From Eubacteriales bacterium (GTDB lineage Bacteria > Bacillota > Clostridia > Oscillospirales > Butyricicoccaceae): a DNA stretch of 57,096 nt. Below, in pieces: positions 1 to 8,183 of the stretch; the first letter of the stretch is position 1, and each line of letters opens with the position of its first letter. The translations under genes were made by a program, and so were the position numbers. Location of the stretch: assembly GCA_030524205.1 (NCBI GenBank), contig JAUNGZ010000018.1, forward strand, positions 1-57,096. The letters run 5' to 3'. Under the pieces are notes generated by a model. The model did not search any database and was not told the DNA's origin. It saw only the letters and a list, made by a program, of their open reading frames with translations.

Positions 1-935
1 CCGGTGACAAAGTCGTTGAAGCGCGTGCCCACGCCGATGATCAGGTCGCAGTCCTTGCACAGCGCGTTCGCCGCCAGACCGCCCGTGACGCCCACGCCGC
101 CGACCGAAAGCTCGAACGAGTCCGGCAGCGCCGAATGGCCCGCCTGTGTCTGCGAAACCGGGATGTTGAACGCCTTGCAGAACTCCATCACGGTCTCGCC
201 CGCCTCCGAGTAGCGCACGCCGCCGCCCGAAATCAGCATCGGCTTCTTCGCCGCCTTGATCAGCTCGACCGCCTGCTCAAGCTCATACTCGTCCGCGCAC
301 CGGCGGGAGATATGATGCACGCGCTTCTGGAAGAAGTAGTCCGGATACTCGAACGACTCGCCCTGCACATCCTGCGGCAGGGAGATGACCGCCGTGCCGC
401 AGTTGGCCGTATCGGTCAGCACGCGCATCGCGTTGACCAGCGCGCTCATCAGCTGCTCGGGCCGCGATACGCGGTCCCAGTATTTCGCAACCGGCTTGAA
501 GCAGTCCGACGCCGTGATCGACAGATCCGCCGGCGACTCGAGCTGCTGCAGCACCGGGTCCGGCTGCCGCGTTGCAAACGTGTCCGACGGGAACAGCAGC
601 AGCGGAATGTTGTTGATCGTCGCCGTCAGCGCCGCGGTCACCATGTTCGCCGCGCCCGGGCCGATCGAGGACGAGCACGCGATGATCTTCCGGCGGTTGT
701 GCTGCTTGGCGTAGCTGATCGCCGCGTGCGCCATGCCCTGCTCGTTGCGCCCCTGATAGACGCGCAGACGGCCCGGGTCCTCGTCCAGCGCCTGCCCAAG
801 GCCCACCACCATGCCGTGCCCGAAAATCGTGAACACGCCGTCCACGAACGGCTCTACCTTGCCGTCATACTCGATGTACTGCTGGTTCAGAAACTTTACC
901 ACTGCCTGCCCTACTGTCATTTTGCTCTTGCTCAT
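1..935 (-). CDS. iolD: 3D-(3,5/4)-trihydroxycyclohexane-1,2-dione hydrolase, N-terminal part (cut by window edge)
   Basis: ThDP-dependent hydrolase of the myo-inositol pathway that opens the ring of trihydroxycyclohexane-dione to give 5-deoxy-glucuronate. The 311 visible residues match the N-terminal half of IolD. The ThDP-activating glutamate is seen in [13 protein letters not shown] (Glu65), followed by [29 protein letters not shown] and SLPQDVQGE, the residues that distinguish IolD from acetolactate synthase. The ATG at 935 follows an AGGAGG at about 944-950. The gene lies 410 bases downstream of the sugar-binding protein on the same strand, so it may be the end of the same operon or have its own promoter in the gap. 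The C-terminal part and stop lie outside the window. Confidence 0.9.
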   Translation of the reverse strand, partial: MSKSKMTVGQAVVKFLNQQYIEYDGKVEPFVDGVFTIFGHGMVVGLGQALDEDPGRLRVYQGRNEQGMAHAAISYAKQHNRRKIIACSSSIGPGAANMVTAALTATINNIPLLLFPSDTFATRQPDPVLQQLESPADLSITASDCFKPVAKYWDRVSRPEQLMSALVNAMRVLTDTANCGTAVISLPQDVQGESFEYPDYFFQKRVHHISRRCADEYELEQAVELIKAAKKPMLISGGGVRYSEAGETVMEFCKAFNIPVSQTQAGHSALPDSFELSVGGVGVTGGLAANALCKDCDLIIGVGTRFNDFVT

Positions 936-1200
936 GCTTTTTGCCTCCTCATATTTGTCTGCCTTTCCTCGCTTCCGCTTCGAGGCTCCTCTGCCTTTAT
1001 GTTCTTAGTTTAACAGCCTTACGTTTATATTTCTTCTAACTTCTTGACTTTTTGAAAAGCGCAACGAATTCCTGCGTTAACCGCTACGATTTTCCCGTTT
1101 CTTTTGATTTCATTCATTTTTACTCGTTCATTCCGGCATTTTTCAACCGCCTGTTCCGCAGGCCGTCCGGTATGTTAACGCGCAGTTTTTTAATATTCCG

Positions 1201-1322
1201 CTTTTCTTTTCAAACGGCGCACGCCGCATCAGAACGGCTGGATAAGGCTGGGCACAAAAGCGCCCTATCTTATCCAGCCGTTTGTGCGATATGGCTTGGC
1301 ACTTTCGTTTTCAAACGGCGCC
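1201..1322. repeat. Inverted repeat flanked by direct repeats in the 410-bp gap before iolD
   Basis: The gap 936-1345 holds no convincing gene. It contains a perfect 14-bp inverted repeat, aacggctggataag (1233-1246) against 1269-1282, with an inner GGGC/GCCC pair in the loop. The hairpin is flanked by two copies of ttttcaaacggcgc (1207-1220 and 1308-1321); over 20 bases the copies match at 18 positions. There is no clear T-run, so it is not a typical terminator. It could be a small mobile-type repeat, an mRNA-stabilising hairpin after the binding-protein gene, or a regulatory structure upstream of iolD. Confidence 0.6.
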
Positions 1323-1345
1323 GAGCAAGCGCTTACCGTCGTATG

Positions 1346-2320
1346 TTACTGATAATCCGAAGCATTATCCTTTGTTACCCAAATGCATTCGGTGTAATTG
1401 AGCGCCTCGACGCTTTCTCCGTTCAAGAATCGGTACATCGTTTCAACCCCCAGCGCGCCCTGAAGCTTTGCGGCCTGCGAAACCGTACCGTCCATAGCGC
1501 CGGCGGCGACGGAAGCAATGCCTTCCGGTACTGCGTCAATGCCGAATACCATGATATCGTCCTGCTTGCCGGCGTCTTCTACCGCCTTCTGCGCGCCCAA
1601 CGCCATGGAGTCGTTCTGCGCAACCACCGCGTTGATTTCCGTACCGGTCTGAAGCCATGTTTCGACCTTGGTCAGCGCTTCATCGGTCGTCCAGTTGGCG
1701 GTATCTTCAAATACGATATGCACATTGGGATAATTGGCAAGCACCTTGTCGTAGCCCTCCTTGCGGATGATCTGCGCGTCGGAGCCCATGGGGCCGTACA
1801 GCACGACAATATTGCCCGCTTCACCCAGCGCCTCTACCGCTTTCTGCATTTGCAGCTCGCCGGCCTTGCTGTCATCGCCGCCGCAGTGCGACTTCGCCAG
1901 CTCCTGCTGGCTCATTTTCTGCACAACCGTCATAACCGGAACATCCGCTTCGTTTGCCGTTTTTACGGAAGGCGCGATGCCGTCAACTGAAATGGGTTCA
2001 ACCAAAATGCCGTCGTAGCCCTGCGTAATGCACTGTTCCATCTGAGACGCCTGCTTCGCTTGGTCCTGCGCACCGTCGAACACGTCTACCGTGACGCCCA
2101 ATTCTTCGCTTTTTTCCTTTGCGCCTTCGGAAACAGCCGTCGTGAACGCGTTGGTCTGATGACTCATCAGCAGCGCGATTCTATAATTCTTCGCGTCCGC
2201 GCCGCCGCTGCCCGCGCCGCTGTCACCCGTATCCGCGCCGCCGCCCGAATTATCGCTGCATGCTGCCAACGACAGGCACATTGCACCCGTCAGCAAAAGG
2301 GCCAATACTCTTTTCTTCAT
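1346..2320 (-). CDS. Sugar/cyclitol ABC transporter substrate-binding lipoprotein (RbsB-like)
   Basis: Extracytoplasmic binding protein of a CUT2 (ribose/inositol-type) importer, 324 aa. The N-terminus is a lipoprotein signal with lipobox LSLAAC, followed by a glycine-rich linker and a periplasmic-binding-protein type 1 fold (YRIALLMSH, DGILVEPIS, ALGAQKAVEDAG, VFGIDAVPEG). An in-frame ATG at 2338 overlaps the GAGGAG ribosome site, so the ATG at 2320 is preferred. It is the last gene of the importer set, 43 bases after the RbsC-like permease. It is the only binding protein for two ATPase/permease pairs in the operon. The neighbouring iolD suggests inositol or a related cyclitol as ligand; this is inferred, not read from binding residues. 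Confidence 0.88.
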   Translation of the reverse strand: MKKRVLALLLTGAMCLSLAACSDNSGGGADTGDSGAGSGGADAKNYRIALLMSHQTNAFTTAVSEGAKEKSEELGVTVDVFDGAQDQAKQASQMEQCITQGYDGILVEPISVDGIAPSVKTANEADVPVMTVVQKMSQQELAKSHCGGDDSKAGELQMQKAVEALGEAGNIVVLYGPMGSDAQIIRKEGYDKVLANYPNVHIVFEDTANWTTDEALTKVETWLQTGTEINAVVAQNDSMALGAQKAVEDAGKQDDIMVFGIDAVPEGIASVAAGAMDGTVSQAAKLQGALGVETMYRFLNGESVEALNYTECIWVTKDNASDYQ

Positions 2321-2363
2321 CTTTGTTTCTCCTCTCATAAGTAGGCATTATTTATACCAAAGC

Positions 2364-3338
2364 TCAGGCCTTTTTCCCCTTGCTTCTGATATCCATCAAC
2401 ACGGCGAAAATAATAATCAAACCCTTGATAACCGGCTGCCAGTTGGAATCGACACGCATAATGTCCAGACCGTTTGCAATTACCGCGATCATCAACGCGC
2501 CGATCACCACGCCGTGCCATTTGCCCGAACCGCCGGACATTGATACGCCGCCGATAACAGTTGCAGCGATCGCATCCATTTCATAGCTCTGCCCGGCAGT
2601 GGGCGCCCCCGTGATCGTACGTGAAGCAACCAGCAGGCCGCAGAAACCGGCAAGCAGGCCGGCGATCATATAAACTAGCACGCGCACTTTTTTCACATTG
2701 ATTCCCGATACCGAAGCCGCAACTTCATTGCCGCCGATGGCGTAAACATGGCGGCCAAATACGGTTTTTTGCAGAACAAACGCGCAGATCGCGGCGACAA
2801 TCACCAGATATACAGCCAAGATTGGTATGGAAAACGGCTTCAGCGAGGCAATCGCTTCAAAGGAACCTGTCACGCCGAACACCGGCGAACCGCCGGAAAT
2901 GATCAGGGCAAGTCCGCGGACGATCGTCATTGACCCAAGCGTTACAATAAAGGGAGGAATCGCGCCGTATGCAATACCCACGCCGTTGAGCGCGCCGATC
3001 AGCGCGCCGACTGCCAGCGCCGCGAGGATCGGAACGAGCAGCGGGAACTGCCCTGCGCCCGTCGTGCTGCCCGCTGCGGGATGAGCGAGCATGCAGGCGA
3101 TTACGCCGGTCAGGCCGACGGTCGAACCCACCGAAAGGTCAATGCCGTTTGAAATGATTACAAAGGTCATGCCCATTGCCAGAATGCCGTTGACCGCGGT
3201 CTGCTTAAGCACGCTGATCAAATTGCCGGGCTTGACGAACGCGCCGCCCGAAATAATCGCCAATATGGCGACAAGCACCAGAAAAATGATGATTAAGCCA
3301 AAATTCTTTAAAAAACTTTTCGATTTTACTGTACTCAT
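2364..3338 (-). CDS. Sugar ABC transporter permease (RbsC-like)
   Basis: Membrane subunit of the CUT2 importer, 324 aa, with about eight to ten hydrophobic segments. It carries family landmarks: GMTFVIISNGIDLSVGS near the N-terminus, the cytoplasmic coupling loop AIGGNEVAASVSGINV that contacts the ATPase, and the C-terminal GGVSMSGGSGKWHG. Its ATG overlaps the stop codon of the upstream ATPase (ATGA), which indicates translational coupling with that RbsA-like protein. This is a normal-looking subunit, unlike the second ABC pair further upstream. Confidence 0.9.
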   Translation of the reverse strand: MSTVKSKSFLKNFGLIIIFLVLVAILAIISGGAFVKPGNLISVLKQTAVNGILAMGMTFVIISNGIDLSVGSTVGLTGVIACMLAHPAAGSTTGAGQFPLLVPILAALAVGALIGALNGVGIAYGAIPPFIVTLGSMTIVRGLALIISGGSPVFGVTGSFEAIASLKPFSIPILAVYLVIVAAICAFVLQKTVFGRHVYAIGGNEVAASVSGINVKKVRVLVYMIAGLLAGFCGLLVASRTITGAPTAGQSYEMDAIAATVIGGVSMSGGSGKWHGVVIGALMIAVIANGLDIMRVDSNWQPVIKGLIIIFAVLMDIRSKGKKA

Positions 3339-4834
3339 TCTTTTCGCTCCCCAAATTGTGCCGCATATGTCATAATGCGCTCTTGTGTAAAGTCCGCGCG
3401 CTCGATTTCACCGGTCAGCCGTCCCTCGGCCAGTACTATGATCCGGTCGGACAGACCCATGACTTCCGGTATTTCGGACGAGATCACGATGACTGCTTTC
3501 CCCTGCTTGACCATTTCCCCGATCAGCAGATAGATATCCCGTTTTGCGCCAACGTCGATGCCGCGGGTCGGCTCATCGAGGATGATGATATCGGGATCGG
3601 TCAGCAGCCATTTAGCGATGACTACCTTCTGCTGGTTGCCGCCGGATAGGTTGCCGACCAGCTGCGCCGTGCCGGGCGTTTTAATAGAAAGCTCTCCGAT
3701 GTAGCGGTTGGCGATTTCGTTTTCCTTCTTCCTGTCGATCAGGCCGGAGGGAAACAGCTTTTTTAAATTGACAAGCGTTATGTTCTCCGCTACGCTGCCG
3801 ACCAAATTTAAGCCGGTGAACTTTCGATCCTCGGTAATCAGCGCGATCCTGTGCGCGATGGCGTGCCGCGGATGTGTGACGTTAACCGGTTTTCCGCCAA
3901 TCAGCACCTCGCCGCCGGATTTTTGCCGCATTCCAAAAATCGTCTCGACAAGCTCGCTCCGTCCCGCGCCGACCAAGCCGGCAATACCGAGCACCTCGCC
4001 ATGCCGCAGCGTAAAGCTGACGTTCTTGACCTGCCTTCCGTACGAAAGGTTTTTTACTTCCAGCGCAATCCCGCCGATTTCAGCTTCGGTCTTGGGGAAT
4101 ACTTCGGTGATATCGCGGCCGACCATCATGCGGATGAGCTGATCGTTGTTCATGTTGGACGCGGCGTCCGTTCCAATGAATTTGCCGTCCCGCAGCACGG
4201 TGATGGTATCGCAGATCTGAAAGATTTCGTCCATCTTGTGCGAAATGTAGATGATTGCCACGCCCTCGCTTTTCAAGCGGCGAATCTGCGTAAAAAGCGT
4301 CTCGACCTCGTGCTCGGTGATTGCGGAGGTCGGTTCATCCATCACAACGACCTTAGCGTTTACCGAAATCGCTTTAACAATCTCGATCAACTGACATTGC
4401 GCAACGCTTAAATCCCGCATATAGGCGGTCGGTGAAATGTCGATGTTCAAATTTTCCAGCAGCTCTCGCGTTTCACGAATCATCCGCTTTTTGTCGACTA
4501 AAATTCCCTGTTTTCGCTCCCGACCGACATAAATGTTCTCAAACACCTGCATGTCCAGAATAGGGTTCAGCTCCTGATGGATCATTGCCACCCCCCTGTC
4601 CATCGCCTCTCGGGGGTTCCTCGCGCGAAGCGGCTGGCCGTTCATCACGACCTCGCCCGCGTCGGCGCTGTATATTCCCATCAGTATCTTCATCAGCGTT
4701 GATTTTCCGGCTCCGTTCTCGCCCATCAATGCGTGAACTTCGCCCGCCCTAACACGAAGCGTCACATCGTCCAGTACTTTAACGCCCGGAAAACTTTTTA
4801 CAATATGGTTCATCTTCAGAATGAATTCCGACAT
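3335..4834 (-). CDS. Sugar ABC transporter ATP-binding protein (RbsA-like, tandem nucleotide-binding domains)
   Basis: Energy-coupling subunit of the importer, 499 aa, with two fused ATPase domains. The first is canonical: Walker A GENGAGKS (residues 38-45), signature LSVAQCQLIEIVKA, Walker B VVMDEPTSA and the switch histidine in YISHKMDE. The second has the usual CUT2 variant P-loop GLVGAGRSE, signature LSGGNQQKVVIAKWL and Walker B IIILDEPTRG. The ATG at 4834 has an AGGAGG eight bases upstream and is preferred over the ATG at 4852, which sits inside the ribosome-binding region. The stop overlaps the permease start. A gap of 98 bases separates it from the second permease upstream. Confidence 0.92.
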   Translation of the reverse strand: MSEFILKMNHIVKSFPGVKVLDDVTLRVRAGEVHALMGENGAGKSTLMKILMGIYSADAGEVVMNGQPLRARNPREAMDRGVAMIHQELNPILDMQVFENIYVGRERKQGILVDKKRMIRETRELLENLNIDISPTAYMRDLSVAQCQLIEIVKAISVNAKVVVMDEPTSAITEHEVETLFTQIRRLKSEGVAIIYISHKMDEIFQICDTITVLRDGKFIGTDAASNMNNDQLIRMMVGRDITEVFPKTEAEIGGIALEVKNLSYGRQVKNVSFTLRHGEVLGIAGLVGAGRSELVETIFGMRQKSGGEVLIGGKPVNVTHPRHAIAHRIALITEDRKFTGLNLVGSVAENITLVNLKKLFPSGLIDRKKENEIANRYIGELSIKTPGTAQLVGNLSGGNQQKVVIAKWLLTDPDIIILDEPTRGIDVGAKRDIYLLIGEMVKQGKAVIVISSEIPEVMGLSDRIIVLAEGRLTGEIERADFTQERIMTYAAQFGERKE

Positions 4835-4932
4835 CCTCTGCACCTCCTGCATCGGCTTGCTTTTATGGTATTGATTCTATCCTGTGAACCATTTCGCCAC
4901 AATGAGACGTTCTTAAGTTTTGGGGGACGAAA

Positions 4933-5856
4933 TTAAGATTTTGTGATTTTTGTTGATATTGCAAAGAAAAGGATGGCACCTTTTATAACATTTTGATAAT
5001 ACGGCGCGATACGGAGCACTAAAAAAGCCGCAGTCAGCAACGAAAGAAACACGGCTGAGCAGACCACCGGCAGCACGCGGCCCCGTCCGCCGGAGAAGCC
5101 GACGCCGCCAAGCGCCGCTATCGTCAGCACATCCAGAACCCAGCTGTCCCCCGCCGAAAGCGAAGCCACGCCAACCCTGCCCACGTACAAAATTGACGCT
5201 ACCGCCGTGTACATGCCGGACAAGGCGAACGCCAGACTGCACGTCTTGTGAACCGGCACGCCCGCTTTTGCCGCCGTTTCCACATCCCAGCCTCTTGCAA
5301 AGAAAAACCGTCCCCAATAGGTACCGTGCAGAATCCATGCGGTCAGCGCCGCCATCATCAGAAACAATACCGCTGGAAACGGGATATTAAACACTTTCAG
5401 CTTTGCGATCTGCTCCAAAAGCGCGGGAATGTCAAATACAGGCGTGCCGTTGGCGAGAATGCTTGCCAGTCCGCTCACGGCAACACCGACCGCAATCGTG
5501 GCAATCATCGCATTCAGCTTTTTTGCGGCGATCACATATCCGATCACCGCGCCGACAGTGGCGGCAGTCAGCAGCGTCAGCATAATTGCCGCGGGAGGCG
5601 GCAGATACAGCGACTTGGTTAAAAAAACGCATAAAACCCCATAAAGCGCGCTTTGCGCGCCGACAGCCAGATCAATATTGCCGCAAATTAAAACAAACAT
5701 CATGCCGAGCGCAAGCATTCCGGTGGTAGATGCCTGCACCAAAATGCCGGAGTACATTTCAAACCGGTCAAATCCCGGTACAAACAGCACGCCAAGCACA
5801 GCGGAAATCATAAGCAGTAGCAGCGGAATATAATTCTTCCATGCACGGTTTCTCAT
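4933..5856 (-). CDS. Second, diverged sugar ABC permease (CUT2 family)
   Basis: Membrane protein of 307 aa related to RbsC but clearly diverged from the permease at 2364-3338. The landmark GNIDLAVGAQ is present in the usual place. The coupling loop is altered (GWDVETAAKAGVPV instead of GGNEVAASVSGINV), and the C-terminal glycine motif reads GGVGFSGGRGR. The ATG at 5856 overlaps the stop of the degenerate ATPase (ATGA) and follows AAGGAGG. The pair has no binding protein of its own; it either shares the downstream one or has a non-transport role. Its partner ATPase lacks key catalytic residues. Confidence 0.85.
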   Translation of the reverse strand: MRNRAWKNYIPLLLLMISAVLGVLFVPGFDRFEMYSGILVQASTTGMLALGMMFVLICGNIDLAVGAQSALYGVLCVFLTKSLYLPPPAAIMLTLLTAATVGAVIGYVIAAKKLNAMIATIAVGVAVSGLASILANGTPVFDIPALLEQIAKLKVFNIPFPAVLFLMMAALTAWILHGTYWGRFFFARGWDVETAAKAGVPVHKTCSLAFALSGMYTAVASILYVGRVGVASLSAGDSWVLDVLTIAALGGVGFSGGRGRVLPVVCSAVFLSLLTAAFLVLRIAPYYQNVIKGAILFFAISTKITKS

Positions 5857-7175
5857 ATATCCTCCTTTAGTTCCCCATTTTTCCAAACATAAAGCCTATC
5901 GGCGCGTCCCAGCAGCTCATCCGTTGTATTCACAATATAAAACACCGTACACCCGGTTTTCAGCAAGTGGTTAGCCGCAATTTGCAGCGCAACAAAATCC
6001 GCGCGGTCGGCGCCCGGACGGTCGATCACGCAAATACGCGCACCCAGCAGCGAGAAGCGGTAGAGCAGCAAACGCAGCTGCTCCGCACGGGAAAGCTGTT
6101 TGGGACGCAACAGCAGTTGCGCGTCGGTCAGCCCGGTTTGCTCCGAGCATTCCGCACGGATCAGACGCTGCATTTTCCGGCTCAGCCGCCAGCCAAAGCC
6201 GACGCTTTTGGACGCTGCGGTCAGCAGAATATTATCGAGCACGGATATTTGATTCAGCAACGCGCCGTCAAGCGCCTCATTATCCAGCACACCCGGCGCC
6301 GGCAGGCCGGCCGCGGCGCAGCGTGAGCAAATCAAGCGCACCAGCGCATCCGCCGAGCCGTCCGCATCCCGGACGACGCACAGCTCACCCAGACAAACGG
6401 GAAGGCCCGGTAAATCAAATACTTTCTTTCCTCCGCCCGAGCGCGTGTCCCACGGGAAATTTGCGCCCGAATAGCCGTATAGATAGGTGTTCATCGCGGC
6501 TTGTTCACGTGTATTGGGGGAGAGTATTTTTACAATTCTTCCGTCCGCCATTACCACGTTTTTTTGCATCCCCTGCTGCACCGCGTCCATGCGGCGCGAA
6601 AGATACAGCACTGCGACGCCGCGGCGGCTGACCGCGCGGATCGTGTGCAGTAGTGCCGCCTGTTCCTTGACCGGCAGGCGGTCGCCCTCGCTCTCCAAAA
6701 TAACAAACTTCTTTTCGCACAACACGGCATGCACAAGCAAGATACGATGCTGAACATGAGACGGCAGCTGCGCCGGCTGCGCCTGTGCGTATCCCGTCAG
6801 ACCATACTCTTCTAAGATTTCGGCGCACAGCGCGCGCATCCGGCGTTTTTTCCATATCCAGTGCCCCTTAAGGCACACCGAAAGCAGATTTTCTGCTACC
6901 GTCAAATTGCCGATCAGCCGACTCGTGCGCGCAATGCGTCCCCCTTCGCGCCGCAGAACGCCCAGCGGCGCGCGCTTTTCCCGCAGCAGAACCATGCCCG
7001 CATCCGGCGCAATCTCTCCTGCAAGCACCTGTGCCAGCTGCGTCTTTCCGGCTCCGCTTCGGCCAATGATGCCAAGCATCTGGCCTTCGGCAAGCAGCAG
7101 GCTTACGCCGTCAAGTCTTCTGCGTCCTGCGCTCTCAGAAACCACACCTGACGCGCGAAGCAGTTCACGCTCCAT
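5853..7175 (-). CDS. Degenerate tandem ABC ATPase (RbsA-like), likely impaired in hydrolysis
   Basis: 440 aa, built like RbsA but with eroded motifs. Domain 1 keeps Walker A GRSGAGKT (residues 38-45). The signature is lost (LPSHVQHRILLVHA), the Walker B aspartate is replaced by leucine (FVILES, 157-162), and the switch histidine is arginine (YLSRRMD, 191-197). Domain 2 has no P-loop at all (the region reads DADGSADALVRL), and its Walker B glutamate is arginine (ICVIDRPG). The frame is intact and translationally coupled on both sides (11-bp overlap with the kinase, 4-bp with the permease), so it is not a decayed pseudogene. A regulatory or sensory role with the adjacent histidine kinase is inferred. 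Confidence 0.82.
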   Translation of the reverse strand: MERELLRASGVVSESAGRRRLDGVSLLLAEGQMLGIIGRSGAGKTQLAQVLAGEIAPDAGMVLLREKRAPLGVLRREGGRIARTSRLIGNLTVAENLLSVCLKGHWIWKKRRMRALCAEILEEYGLTGYAQAQPAQLPSHVQHRILLVHAVLCEKKFVILESEGDRLPVKEQAALLHTIRAVSRRGVAVLYLSRRMDAVQQGMQKNVVMADGRIVKILSPNTREQAAMNTYLYGYSGANFPWDTRSGGGKKVFDLPGLPVCLGELCVVRDADGSADALVRLICSRCAAAGLPAPGVLDNEALDGALLNQISVLDNILLTAASKSVGFGWRLSRKMQRLIRAECSEQTGLTDAQLLLRPKQLSRAEQLRLLLYRFSLLGARICVIDRPGADRADFVALQIAANHLLKTGCTVFYIVNTTDELLGRADRLYVWKNGELKEDI

Positions 7176-8172
7176 ATGTTTTCGTCTCCTCCGTCACGCG
7201 CGGAAGCGTCAGCACCACATCCGTCCCTTGCCCCAGCGTGCTGTAAACCTGCACATCATAGCAGTCGCCATACAGCAGCCGAATGCGCCGCGCCACATTG
7301 GGCAGGGCAAGCCCTCCCCGCTTGTCTGCAGGCTCCGGGATGGCTTGGCCTCTCACCCTGTTCCGCAGCATCTGCAGCGTTTCATTTTCCATGCCCGCCC
7401 CGTTATCCGAAATCGTAACGATAACCAGCTTATCCGTACCCTCTATCCGCACTGTGATTTCTCCGCCGCTGGTCTTGCCTTCCAGCCCATGCAGGATAGC
7501 ATTTTCAACGATAGGCTGCAGCGCCAGCTTTGGCAGGCGGCATTGCTCTTTATTCTCCCGCTCGGTGGGCTGGATGGATAATTGGAATCGGTTATCAAAG
7601 CGAAACTGCTGTATTTTGAAATAATCGCGTACATTCTCCAACTCCTCTGCCAGCGTCACTACATTATTGCGGTTGGATATGGAATACCGGAAAAAGGCAG
7701 AAAGAGCCTCCGTCATATCGGCGATATCCACCGCGCCCTCATGCAGCGCCTGTCCCCGGATGGAATCGAGCGTATTGTACAGAAAATGCGGGTTTATCTG
7801 ACTTTGCAGCATATCCAACTCCGCCTGCGTGCCGGCGAGCGTTTCCGTATGCCGCGCTTCCAATTCATCCGCTAGAGACAGCAGCAAGCGCGACGCCGGA
7901 TCATTCAGCTGCCGCAGCAATGCAAGCCGCGCTTTCAACGGCGCCGCATCGTCCTCCAGCGTGCGCTCCGCACGGCGGATCGGCGCAATGAAGCCCCAGA
8001 TCACCGCCGACATGCCGCCCGCCGCGCAAAGCGCAAGCAGAATTGCGGCCGATACCGGACGCAGCAATCCGAACGCGCTCAGCATGCCGACCGCGCCCAG
8101 CGCAGCGAATCCGCCCGCTGTTGACAGCATCAACTGGAAGGACCACGGACGGCTGTTGCTTTCCTGTCGCAT
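7165..8172 (-). CDS. Sensor histidine kinase of the YesM/LytS type, with almost no extracytoplasmic domain
   Basis: 335 aa. Two hydrophobic segments lie at about residues 10-37 and 40-62, separated by only a couple of residues, so there is no periplasmic sensor domain. The cytoplasmic part has a His_kinase domain with QINPHFLYN (His129 the likely phospho-acceptor) and an HATPase domain: N-box PIVENAILHG, DNGAGM and the G2-like GGLALPNV. The upstream response regulator ends 11 bases before this start. The downstream ABC ATPase start overlaps this gene by 11 bases. A kinase with two adjacent helices, coupled to an ABC gene, recalls intramembrane-sensing kinases of the BceS type, although it belongs to a different kinase family. 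Confidence 0.88.
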   Translation of the reverse strand: MRQESNSRPWSFQLMLSTAGGFAALGAVGMLSAFGLLRPVSAAILLALCAAGGMSAVIWGFIAPIRRAERTLEDDAAPLKARLALLRQLNDPASRLLLSLADELEARHTETLAGTQAELDMLQSQINPHFLYNTLDSIRGQALHEGAVDIADMTEALSAFFRYSISNRNNVVTLAEELENVRDYFKIQQFRFDNRFQLSIQPTERENKEQCRLPKLALQPIVENAILHGLEGKTSGGEITVRIEGTDKLVIVTISDNGAGMENETLQMLRNRVRGQAIPEPADKRGGLALPNVARRIRLLYGDCYDVQVYSTLGQGTDVVLTLPRVTEETKTYGA

Positions 8173-8183
8173 CGTTTTTCCTC

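Noticed and set aside
1-935. Annotation as acetolactate synthase
   Set aside because: The ThDP fold is shared, but [23 protein letters not shown] and SLPQDVQGE are the IolD versions of these motifs.
1052-1990. A 312-codon plus-strand open frame starting in the gap before iolD
   Set aside because: Most of it is antisense to the binding-protein gene, and the translation shows no family features.
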